From Pseudomonas chlororaphis (lineage in GTDB: Bacteria > Pseudomonadota > Gammaproteobacteria > Pseudomonadales > Pseudomonadaceae): a DNA stretch of 64,000 bases. The position numbers and the translations under genes are program-made. Shown here piece after piece: positions 57,411 through 64,000 of this stretch. The notes beneath the pieces are model-generated. The model worked only from the letters and a program-made list of their open reading frames with translations. It was not told where the DNA came from and did not search any database. The stretch covers positions 5,852,348 through 5,916,347 of the forward strand of contig CP011020.1 in the NCBI GenBank assembly GCA_001023535.1, written 5' to 3'. Positions within the stretch are counted from its first letter, which is position 1. Each line of letters begins with the position of its first letter.

Positions 57411-57426
57411 CTGGTTATAAACACAG
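57411..57426 (-). promoter_or_regulatory. LexA (SOS) box
   Basis: CTGTGTTTATAACCAG on the minus strand keeps the CTG-N10-CAG core and the flanking TA/TA (TACTG...CAGTA). It lies 16 bases before the radical SAM repair gene, where LexA would block transcription. Confidence 0.7.
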
Positions 57427-57562
57427 TATTTTGAGATGCATGGCATTGCAAGGGCCATTGATCAGCTCACTTCCCCCAGGAAGGCCCATAGCGGCTGCGT
57501 CATAGGTCCGACCTCGCGAGATGGGCTATAATCGGCTTACGTTCGCCATTGAGATCAAGCCC

Positions 57563-57733
57563 ATGGGCACTGTCAGCCTTGAAGCGAAAAAAGCCTACGC
57601 GGCCAGGACACGTCGTTCCAACTATGCCGCCAGCCTGCGCCTGGAAGGTTTCAAAGTGAGCTTCTCCGAGAGCGATTGCAAAATGCCAACGCGCGAAGAA
57701 GTGTTGAAAACCTTCACCAAGACCCGAGCCTGA
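57563..57733 (+). CDS. yhfG: YhfG-family protein, probable Fic antitoxin
   Basis: 56 residues from the ATG at 57563, matching E. coli YhfG in size and sequence (SLEAKKAYAARTRRSNYAAS). YhfG-like proteins are encoded just upstream of Fic and act as their antitoxins. It overlaps the fic start by one base (TGATG), so the two are co-translated. The ribosome site is weak. The inhibitory (S/T)xxxE(G/N) helix of some antitoxins is not clearly visible here. Confidence 0.85.
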   Translation: MGTVSLEAKKAYAARTRRSNYAASLRLEGFKVSFSESDCKMPTREEVLKTFTKTRA

Positions 57734-58332
57734 TGCCGGACAAATATGGTGTCGGCGAAGACGCCTATTGCTACCCCGGCTCTACAATCCTGCGTAATAA
57801 ACTCGATATCCGTGACGAATCGACCTTGAGCGAAGCCGAACAACAGCTCTCGGCCATCGCCGCGGACAACGTCGAATTCAGCCCTCCCCCTTATAGCCTG
57901 GGTTATCTTCAGGGCATTCATCAGGTGCTCTTCTGCGACCTGTATGAATGGGCCGGACAATTGCGAACCGTTGGAATGGCCAAGCAGGACACCCGTTTCT
58001 GCCAGCCGTCATTCATGGAGGCGCAAGCCGGGAAAATCTTCAAGGGCATGGCTGCACAGAACTGGTTTGAAGGCATGGGTCGCGCAGACCTGATCAACGC
58101 CGTGGCAGAGGCCTATTCAGAGATCAACGTCATCCATCCTTTTCGCGAAGGCAATGGCCGCGCTCAAAGGATTCTCTTCGAACACCTCATCATGAACGCC
58201 GGTTTTGAGATCAGTTGGTGGGGCATTGAGAAAGAACAGTGGATCGACGCCAACATCGCGGCTTATCACTGCATGCTCGAGCCCATGCAGCACGTGTTTG
58301 AAAAATGTATTGGCAGCCCGATTCGCCCGTAA
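57733..58332 (+). CDS. fic: Fic-domain AMP transferase (toxin)
   Basis: 199 residues. The catalytic motif HPFREGNGRAQR at 135-146 is complete (His135, Asn141, Arg143), so AMP transfer to a hydroxyl side chain is predicted. It belongs to the class I Fic toxins with a separate small antitoxin. Related Pseudomonas Fic proteins have been reported to AMPylate DNA gyrase and cause filamentation. The gene is followed after 64 bases by a PPP-type phosphatase gene. Confidence 0.93.
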   Translation: MPDKYGVGEDAYCYPGSTILRNKLDIRDESTLSEAEQQLSAIAADNVEFSPPPYSLGYLQGIHQVLFCDLYEWAGQLRTVGMAKQDTRFCQPSFMEAQAGKIFKGMAAQNWFEGMGRADLINAVAEAYSEINVIHPFREGNGRAQRILFEHLIMNAGFEISWWGIEKEQWIDANIAAYHCMLEPMQHVFEKCIGSPIRP

Positions 58333-58396
58333 GATAGCACCGGTCATCTGAAACGCGTTTTCCACAGTCTTGCGACTTCCCCCCTAGAACACCGGC

Positions 58397-59119
58397 ATGA
58401 ATACGATAAGCACATTCCCCTCCAACCCAGAAGGCCGCGACTTTGTCGTGGGGGACGTTCACGGCCACTTCAAACTTTTAAGCATCCTGCTGGAACGCTC
58501 GAAGTTCGATGTGGAACGGGACCGTCTTTTCTCCGTCGGCGACCTGATCGACCGCGGCCCCGACTCCCTGGAAGTGCTCGACTGGCTTTCGCAGCCCTGG
58601 TTTCATGCTGTGCGGGGCAATCATGAACAGATGCTGATCGACTGCATCGGCGGCGACGGCGACATTCCCAGGCATACCCGCAACGGCGGTGCCTGGCTCT
58701 ATGAACTGCCGCCCCCCGTCCAGCATGAACTTTCCAAGGCTCTCCAGGCGCTGCCATGGATCATTGAAGTCGACTTGCCGGACGGCAACACCGTCGGCAT
58801 CGTGCATGCCGAAGCGCCACAGACGCAGAAAGGTGACGACTGGCAGACAGCCAAAGCAGCCCTGCAAGGGCAACTGGGAGAAATTTGCCGCCTGCGCGCG
58901 CTAAGCATGGCGCTGTATGCCAGGGAAAGGATCGAGGAGCAAAACAGTGAACCGATCAAGGGAATACACCAGCTCTACGTCGGCCACTCGACCGTACCGA
59001 GCGTGAAGCGCCTGGGCAACGTCATCTACATCGACACCGGCTGCTCCTTTGGCGACGGTGCCTTGAGCCTGATCGAGCTCAACAGCGAAACCGTCACCCA
59101 CCTGCGCATGAGCCCATGA
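58397..59119 (+). CDS. PPP-family serine/threonine protein phosphatase (PrpA-like)
   Basis: 240 residues. The metallophosphatase motifs are all present: GDVHGH at the N-terminus, GDLIDRGPDS, and RGNHEQM, then a late GHS (YVGHSTVP) and a final DTG (YIDTGCS). Two metal ions should sit in these loops. Similar proteins (PrpA/PrpB, lambda phosphatase) remove phosphate from serine, threonine or tyrosine. It stands 64 bases after fic in the same direction and might share its transcript. Confidence 0.92.
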   Translation: MNTISTFPSNPEGRDFVVGDVHGHFKLLSILLERSKFDVERDRLFSVGDLIDRGPDSLEVLDWLSQPWFHAVRGNHEQMLIDCIGGDGDIPRHTRNGGAWLYELPPPVQHELSKALQALPWIIEVDLPDGNTVGIVHAEAPQTQKGDDWQTAKAALQGQLGEICRLRALSMALYARERIEEQNSEPIKGIHQLYVGHSTVPSVKRLGNVIYIDTGCSFGDGALSLIELNSETVTHLRMSP

Positions 59120-59206
59120 CCGCTGCGCCACACAGGGCTCCGTGCCCATTCAATCGGCTTTGAATCAACGATATTCAACTCGCGCCGCCGTGAACAGGAG
59201 AACGCC

Positions 59207-59683
59207 ATGCATGAGCAGCCTCAAACCCACCGCATTCACGAACTGCTGACCCTCGTCGGCCTGCGTGTAGCGCCGCAAGTGGCAGCCACGTTTCGTCCAC
59301 CCGCCACTCACGCAGATATCACCCGGATCGAACAAACCCTGGGCGCGCCACTGCCGCCGAGCCTTGCTCAGCTATTGCTTTGGCATGACGGACAAGAATG
59401 GAACGCGCCACTGCGCGACAGCGACAATCGCCGCCTCCTTGCAGCCCATGAAATTGTCGAGGTGATGACATTTTTCCTCGACCCAGAGGAGGAATTTCTC
59501 GAGCCATGGGGGCGCTATTGGGTGCCGTTTTTGACCAATGACTCGGGCGATTACGTGGTAGTTGATGCCTCGCCAACCGGTAGCGGGGAGCTCATCGCTT
59601 ACTGGCACGACTGGGAAAACCGGGATGTTGAACATCACTCCCTGCTGGAATGGGCGCAGGGGCTGGTTGAAGAGCTGGGCTGA
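59207..59683 (+). CDS. SMI1/KNR4 family protein (immunity-like)
   Basis: 158 residues with the SMI1/KNR4 fold markers (ITRIEQTLGAPLPPSLAQLL, LWHDGQEW, WVPFLTNDSGDYVVVDASP). Members often act as immunity proteins against contact-dependent toxins or as regulators. No toxin gene is adjacent here; the nearest polymorphic-type gene is the RTX protein 3 kb away. It may be an orphan immunity gene. A strong hairpin follows. Confidence 0.85.
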   Translation: MHEQPQTHRIHELLTLVGLRVAPQVAATFRPPATHADITRIEQTLGAPLPPSLAQLLLWHDGQEWNAPLRDSDNRRLLAAHEIVEVMTFFLDPEEEFLEPWGRYWVPFLTNDSGDYVVVDASPTGSGELIAYWHDWENRDVEHHSLLEWAQGLVEELG

Positions 59684-59700
59684 TTACCAACACTCCCTCT

Positions 59701-59744
59701 GTTCCAGCATGCCGCTCGACGCTACGACGAGGGCATGCTGGAAC
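59701..59744. terminator. Long hairpin between SMI1 gene and chemoreceptor remnant
   Basis: GTTCCAGCATGCC (59701-59713) and GGCATGCTGGAAC (59732-59744) form a perfect 13-base stem, with CTCG/CGAG extending it inside. It sits between convergent ends. Confidence 0.8.
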
Positions 59745-59754
59745 AACGACCTTG

Positions 59755-59940
59755 TCAGACCTTGAAGCGAGCAACCAGGCGATTCAACTCAACCGCCAGG
59801 TTGGCCATCTCACTGCAGGCACTGGCGGTCTGACTGGCGCCCGCCGAGCTCTGGACAGAAAGCTCGCGAATACTGGTCAGATTCTGGTCGACCTCGCGGG
59901 CCACCTGCGATTGCACAACGGCACGATCATCAGCGGTCGC
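59755..59940 (-). pseudogene. 3' remnant of a methyl-accepting chemotaxis protein
   Basis: The minus-strand frame ends with a textbook MCP tail: QVAREVDQNLTSIRELSVQS, then AGASQTASACSEM and LAVELNRLVARFKV. Only about 60 residues of MCP-like sequence remain; upstream of about 59940 the reading frame continues but no longer resembles an MCP. The sensor, HAMP and most of the signalling hairpin are missing, so the gene was cut by a rearrangement. The more AT-rich DNA begins at this junction. Confidence 0.75.
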
Positions 59941-59998
59941 AAACGGAAACGCAGCCGCCTCACACTCCAAAAACTGACCCAGCAAAAGGGTATCAGCT

Positions 59999-60339
59999 AT
60001 GACCCAAAAACCTTTCATAACCTTGGGATTGAAGCTGCTCGCCGAGATGCAGAGCGCGAAGAACGAGTGCGAATCTACTACCTTGCCCTGCGAGCCAAAA
60101 ATCGAAGCCCCGTTCATCTTAGCTTCAAAGCGCGTCAGCAAAAGGAGCTCGAAGATACCATCAGGTCCATCATCGCCCTGATCTTGGCTTGCTCGGAATC
60201 AGGCAAACAGGGAGCTAGAAGACAAAAAAGAAGGCGAGCCGCACTACCAGCTTCGCTCCAACTGGCTCAAAGATCAGAGGTCAAGCAGGAAGAGGATCTC
60301 AACGCGGCTTGGTTTTACGATCGAAACTTAGCTCTGTAA
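59999..60339 (+). pseudogene. Frameshifted small ORF of unknown family
   Basis: An ATG at 59999 has AAAAGGG at good distance, but its frame stops after 60 poorly protein-like codons. One extra A in the five-A run at 60006-60010 would join it to a highly charged frame (FHNLGIEAARRDAEREERVR, then ARQQKELEDTIRSIIALI) ending at 60339 just before a terminator, giving about 113 residues. The span of 341 bases is one short of a whole number of codons. It is either a recent frameshift or a sequencing error. Function unknown. Confidence 0.45.
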
Positions 60340-60344
60340 TAAAA

Positions 60345-60364
60345 AATCCCCGGAGCCGGGGATT
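60345..60364. terminator. Terminator between convergent genes
   Basis: AATCCCCG and CGGGGATT form an 8-base stem around GAGC, with A's before and T's after. It lies between the frameshifted ORF and the stop of the minus-strand membrane protein. Confidence 0.8.
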
Positions 60365-60368
60365 CTAA

Positions 60369-61514
60369 TTATTTCCAATCGAGGTCAGAGATATCGAACT
60401 CAAAAATTCTGCTACCCTCTTGGTAGAAGTCCGCCTCAATGTAGACCTTGTCGGACTTCCGTGCTTGGTTGATAAACGATGAGGCATTGCTGATGAAAAG
60501 GAGGTCTGAGCTCTGATCGTCAGGCTCGCTCGCTGACATGCGCTGAGCATTGCCTTTGGCGAACCGCACCCGCACATCGCAGCCATCATACCCACAGACA
60601 AACTGGCCTTTTTCGATCGCGATATAAACCGAAGTGCCCCAGCGTGGGTGCTTCCTGATCGTCAGCGTGGCTCTTTGAGTACCGCTATATGGAAACTTGA
60701 AATCTACGGTGCTGATCGAGGAAACATATGCGCGACGTACCGGTTTTCCCGACATGTTGTCTTCATCATCCGCATAATTCCAGTTCAGGCCTAGGCTTCT
60801 ATTACGAGCTTTCTCAGCCGCTGCCTGTTCGCGCACCTTAGCCTCTTGAGCCTGCTGCTCAGCAAGTTTGGTGAATTTGTCTGCGTTAGCCTGGTAGCTG
60901 CTATCTATCGCAGCGAGCTGGGTGTACGTCGATGATAGGCTTCGGTAATCGTCCTGCTTGATTTTGGCAAGAGATGCCTGAAGAGATACTTTCTTCTGTT
61001 GCTTGTCAGCCTCCGTCTTCTGAAACAACACCTTTGAAAAAGCCTGGTCGATCTCGAAGCTGCCGGCGTTGCTGTATTTAGCTCCCAGAGCGGTAGCACC
61101 CAAATAGTCCTGGTTCGCGATCAGAACATTCATCTCAGCCAAGATTGAGTCTTTGTTTGCACTAACGTAATTGTGCTTTTCCTTCTGTGCCTGCTCAGCT
61201 TTGACCTGTGCTACCTGAGCCTCCTGCGCTTGTCGCTCAGAGCGTTCTGCATCCAGCGCTTTACTGCTGGTGTAGAACATGAAACCAAGGCACACAATAG
61301 CTGCAACAGCTCTATGCCCAGGGGAAACTGTGACACCGGCTTTCTCTTTGATGGTTCGATTGATCTGCGGAACGAAAACGCAGGCGGCGAGTAACATGAT
61401 CAGGCCTGATGCAAGGCTTGTGAACATCGCGGCTAAACCTATTGCCAAGAACAACGCGAAGAAAAGCCACATCGCCACTGTCTTGAAAAAACTTCCAACC
61501 TTGGATTCCGACAC
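60369..61514 (-). CDS. Membrane protein with coiled coil, unknown function
   Basis: 381 residues from the GTG at 61514, chosen because AAGGAG lies 7 bases before it; the ATG at 61538 lacks a ribosome site. Two hydrophobic segments near residues 10-60 and a third at ~75-90 anchor it. A long Ala/Gln/Glu/Lys coiled coil (~95-260, AERSERQAQEAQVAQVKAEQ) leads to a globular C-terminal beta domain (~270-380, TVDFKFPYSGTQRATLTIRK). Codon use is less GC-rich than the core genes, suggesting acquisition. No family is recognised. Confidence 0.7.
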   Translation of the reverse strand: MSESKVGSFFKTVAMWLFFALFLAIGLAAMFTSLASGLIMLLAACVFVPQINRTIKEKAGVTVSPGHRAVAAIVCLGFMFYTSSKALDAERSERQAQEAQVAQVKAEQAQKEKHNYVSANKDSILAEMNVLIANQDYLGATALGAKYSNAGSFEIDQAFSKVLFQKTEADKQQKKVSLQASLAKIKQDDYRSLSSTYTQLAAIDSSYQANADKFTKLAEQQAQEAKVREQAAAEKARNRSLGLNWNYADDEDNMSGKPVRRAYVSSISTVDFKFPYSGTQRATLTIRKHPRWGTSVYIAIEKGQFVCGYDGCDVRVRFAKGNAQRMSASEPDDQSSDLLFISNASSFINQARKSDKVYIEADFYQEGSRIFEFDISDLDWK

Positions 61515-61718
61515 GCCACCGCTCCTTAGCAAAAACATAAATGCCGAGAATCCTATGAGATAGCACTATGCCAGTCAACGAGAATGAACGTTTACTGTGG
61601 TAATCAGAAATCCACGCACCCCGGCGATTCTAATGATTTTCCACGTAGATAATCGCTTTACTTGCGCAGCACAGCGTTGTAATCGTGAGAGATCTCCCTT
61701 CGCAGACTAGGAGATAGA

Positions 61719-62580
61719 AAAAGGGGACAGATTCTGAGGGATCCCCACAAATCTACTCCAGTGCCTGCGCCTCTTGATGTACCTCTGCGCGCAGCGCGTG
61801 CTCAAGCCTCTCCAAGGTGCTTCGAGAATTTGAGCCGCGTCCGCTGCGCCAGTATTCCAAGCCCAGCCGCCACAGCGATAGCACACGTCGGCGTTTAAGG
61901 CTGTTGCTTTGAAATCGGCGCTCATGACCCGCCTGACGGGCCTGCAATCCCGTTAAACAAATGATGTAATTAGCCAGAGCCGAGATCAGCAAAAGCACTT
62001 CGATTCGGCGTGGACAGCGACTCCGATGGCGAGTGATGCCTACGCCAAAATACTCACTTTTTACATCCCTGAAGCCTTCTTCTATCTGCATGCGCTGTTT
62101 GTAAATGGCCACGATTTTCGATGGGTTCCATTGATCTTCCGGCAGGTTGCTGGCCAACAACCAGGGCTCTCGTTCACGATTGGCCGATTGCCTACTGAGT
62201 TTGTTTTTGGCAATTGAGCCGGTGACACGCTGGTGTTTGCGACCCTTTGCCGAATGCCTAACGCAATACAGATGAATGATGTGCGGAGCGCTCTGGGTCA
62301 TCTCGATCCGTCCCAGTGACTTCGGTGAGGACGATGCCAGAGCGTAGAGGCTTTTAACGGGTACCCAAGTGTCTGCGTCGTTTCGGTAGAGATCCCGATT
62401 ACGCACACGTCCCACGTAATACCAGCCTTGCGCTTCGACGGCTTTGATCCATGGCCGGCGAAAACCTGCATCAGCCACAAGGATCGGAACGCAGTCTTTG
62501 GGGAGTATTTCGGCCAGCGTTTGTAGCAGTCGTTTTTGATATTTCGGACAACCCTCGCGTTCGTGAACAGTCAGAACCAG
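61719..62580 (-). mobile_element. Partial IS4-family insertion sequence
   Basis: The element runs from a likely end near 61719, where GGGGACAGATTC (a sequence often seen at ends of such elements) occurs, to an abrupt junction near 62580 within the RTX gene. Only the C-terminal part of the transposase and one end remain. No second inverted repeat or target duplication is seen. Confidence 0.65.
61753..62580 (-). pseudogene. IS4-family transposase, N-terminal part missing
   Basis: About 275 codons are open from the junction: LVLTVHEREGCPKYQKRLLQ, then LVADAGFRRPWIKAVEAQGW with a catalytic-type aspartate, and IYKQRMQIEEGFRDVKSEYFG, the YREK-like glutamate region of IS4 DDE transposases. The N-terminus with the first catalytic aspartate is absent, so it cannot transpose by itself. 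It reads in the same direction as the upstream RTX frame. Confidence 0.8.
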
Positions 62581-64000
62581 TCCGACGCATCACTATGTCG
62601 CCGGCGAGATTACCGCTGCCAAAACGCCGGGAGTCCATCGCCGAGCGGCCGGTTTCGTACTCCGTGATAGTGTCCTGGCCATCACCCAGGTTGAATATGT
62701 AAGTGTCCGAAAAGTAGCCACCGGTGAATGTGTCGCTACCGGTCCCACCGGCCAAGGTGTTATCCCTCGAGTTATAGGCGACTTGGATTACATCATCGCC
62801 GGCATCCCCGAACAGTTGGTTGGTACCGGCTCCGCCATCCAAGGTATCGTTTCCACTTCCTCCATGGATGATGTCGTTGCCATTGAAACCAACCAAGTTG
62901 TCCGCCCCCGCGGTCCCCGTCTGGCTCAGACCCGCTGCAACCATATCCGACCATGTCCAAGTTGTGCCATCTGCAAACTCAATACGCTCGATGAGAGTCG
63001 AGGTTACGGCACTGGCAGCGGAAGTATCGCGGTCAAAGACTTCTTTGACCGTCACTTGGTCCGAGCCGTTACGGTGCAGGAGTACCAAGTCAGAGCCAAC
63101 ACGACGCATCACAATGTCACTGGCGAGAATACCGCTGCCAAAACGCAGGGTGTCAGTCGCCGAGTTGCCGGCGTCGTACTCGGTGATCGTGTCCTGACCA
63201 TCACCCAGATTGAACACGTAAGTGTCCGAAAAGTAGCCACCTTTCAGCGTGTCCTTTCCAGTACCGCCAGCCAAAATGTTATCTCTAGAGCTAGAAGCGA
63301 CTTGAATACTGTCGTCCCCTGCATCGCCGTACAGCCGATTGACTCCCGCTCCGCCGTCGATAATGTCATCCCCGTCCCCACCCCGAATGTTGTCGTTCCC
63401 CGAACCGCCAGCCAACACATCCCCCAGCTCCGTGCCAACTTGGCCCAAGCTGATGGAGGAAATATCTGAAAATGACCACACTGTGCCGTCGGCGAACTCG
63501 ATACGCTCAAGAACGCTCTGCGTCACTACAGAAGCACTAGACGTCGTCCCGTCAAACCAGCCTTTGATTCTGACTTGGTCAGTGCCATTGTTGTGCATGA
63601 AAACGACGTCAGCGCCTGACTTGTAGGCTTGAATGTCGCTAGCCAGAATCCCCGCCCCGAACCGCAAGGTATCGATGCCACTAAAACCAGCGTCGTATTC
63701 CGAGATCGTGTCCTGCCCATCTCCCAAGTTGAACAGATAGGTGTCTGAGAAGTAACCTCCGGTCAACGTATCGTTACCGGTCCCACCGGCCAATATGTTG
63801 TCCCTTGAGTTATAGGCGACCTGGATTACATCATCTCCGGCATCTCCAAACAGCTGGTTGGTACCGGTCCCGGCATCCAAGGTATCGTTTCCAGCGCCAG
63901 CGTGAATGTTGTCGTTGCCATTGAAACCGACCAAGGCATCGGCGCCCGCCGTGCCCGTCTGGTTCAGACCCGCCGCAACCATATCCGACCATGTCCAGGA
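62570..64000 (-). CDS. RTX calcium-binding repeat protein, 5' end outside window and 3' end disrupted
   Basis: The frame enters from the right edge, so the start is not visible. Three imperfect units of about 515 bases (~172 residues) each contain glycine/aspartate nonapeptides (GGTGNDTLTGGYFSDTYLFN, GGDGDDIIDGGAG) that fold as calcium-loaded beta rolls. Each also has a FADGTxW segment (EFADGTTWTWSDM) of the haemolysin-type calcium-binding-related domain. The product is expected to be secreted by a type I system and act outside the cell. RTX sequence ends near 62570 after RTGSD; the frame then reads into the transposase out of frame and stops at 62471. The C-terminal secretion signal is therefore probably lost. 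Its enzymatic or adhesin part, if any, lies beyond the window. Confidence 0.8.

Noticed and set aside
59752..60000. Plus-strand frame opposite the chemoreceptor remnant as N-terminus of the following ORF
   Set aside because: It is the complement of MCP coding sequence and lacks a ribosome site at its start.
62471..62569. Last ~33 codons of the RTX frame as true coding sequence
   Set aside because: They read the transposase DNA in the wrong frame; RTX similarity stops at about 62570.

Overview
The window is chromosomal DNA of a Pseudomonas, most likely of the P. fluorescens group. The evidence is the GC-rich coding, the conserved block tig-clpP-clpX-lon-hupB-ppiD beside tRNA genes, five paired REP palindromes of the GTGGGAGCGAGC type typical of that group, and many Pseudomonas-type families. 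No rRNA, CRISPR array or intact prophage was seen.

Layout. (1) 0-4 kb: end of an M14 carboxypeptidase, then a catalase-related haem protein with cytochrome b561 divergent from an ECF sigma/anti-sigma pair; two matching ECF-type promoters lie back to back between them. (2) 4-11.8 kb: an IclR regulator divergent from a catabolic operon that joins a polyamine-type ABC importer to a three-component (2Fe-2S, FAD, FAD) dehydrogenase. (3) 11.8-17.1 kb: a leucine-rich-repeat/kinase fusion, a YebC paralogue, a short orphan VgrG, a second cytochrome b561 and a D-cysteine desulfhydrase-like enzyme. (4) 17.3-23 kb: fadH, a membrane-anchored nitrilase-family protein with an AraC regulator, a 28-residue protein and a lipoprotein. 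(5) 23-33.7 kb: protein quality control (ppiD, lon, clpX, clpP, tig), hupB followed by a tRNA-like RNA without a normal anticodon arm, tRNA-Leu, tRNA-His, tRNA-Arg and folD. (6) 34-46.6 kb: pbpG, small and lipoprotein genes, a degenerate C39 peptidase, TerC, NhaR, an MFS exporter, SstT, a shikimate dehydrogenase-like enzyme, a purine-type permease and an arylamine N-acetyltransferase. (7) 46.7-55 kb: exonuclease III, two membrane c-di-GMP enzymes, a chromate transporter and unknown small proteins. (8) 55-59.7 kb: a two-gene DNA-repair module with a LexA-like box, YhfG-Fic, a PPP phosphatase and a SMI1/KNR4 protein. (9) 59.7-64 kb: a scarred, more AT-rich accessory stretch: a chemoreceptor 3' remnant, a frameshifted ORF, a membrane coiled-coil protein, an IS4-type transposase remnant and an RTX calcium-binding protein whose 3' end is cut off by that remnant.

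How genes work together. The quality-control block shows a sigma32-like promoter on lon, and the repair pair shows an SOS-type operator, so stress regulation is readable from the DNA. The ABC importer, oxidoreductases and IclR regulator look like one uptake-and-oxidation pathway of unknown substrate. The least explained items are the tRNA-like RNA, the repair pair, the LRR-kinase and the chimeric end of the window.
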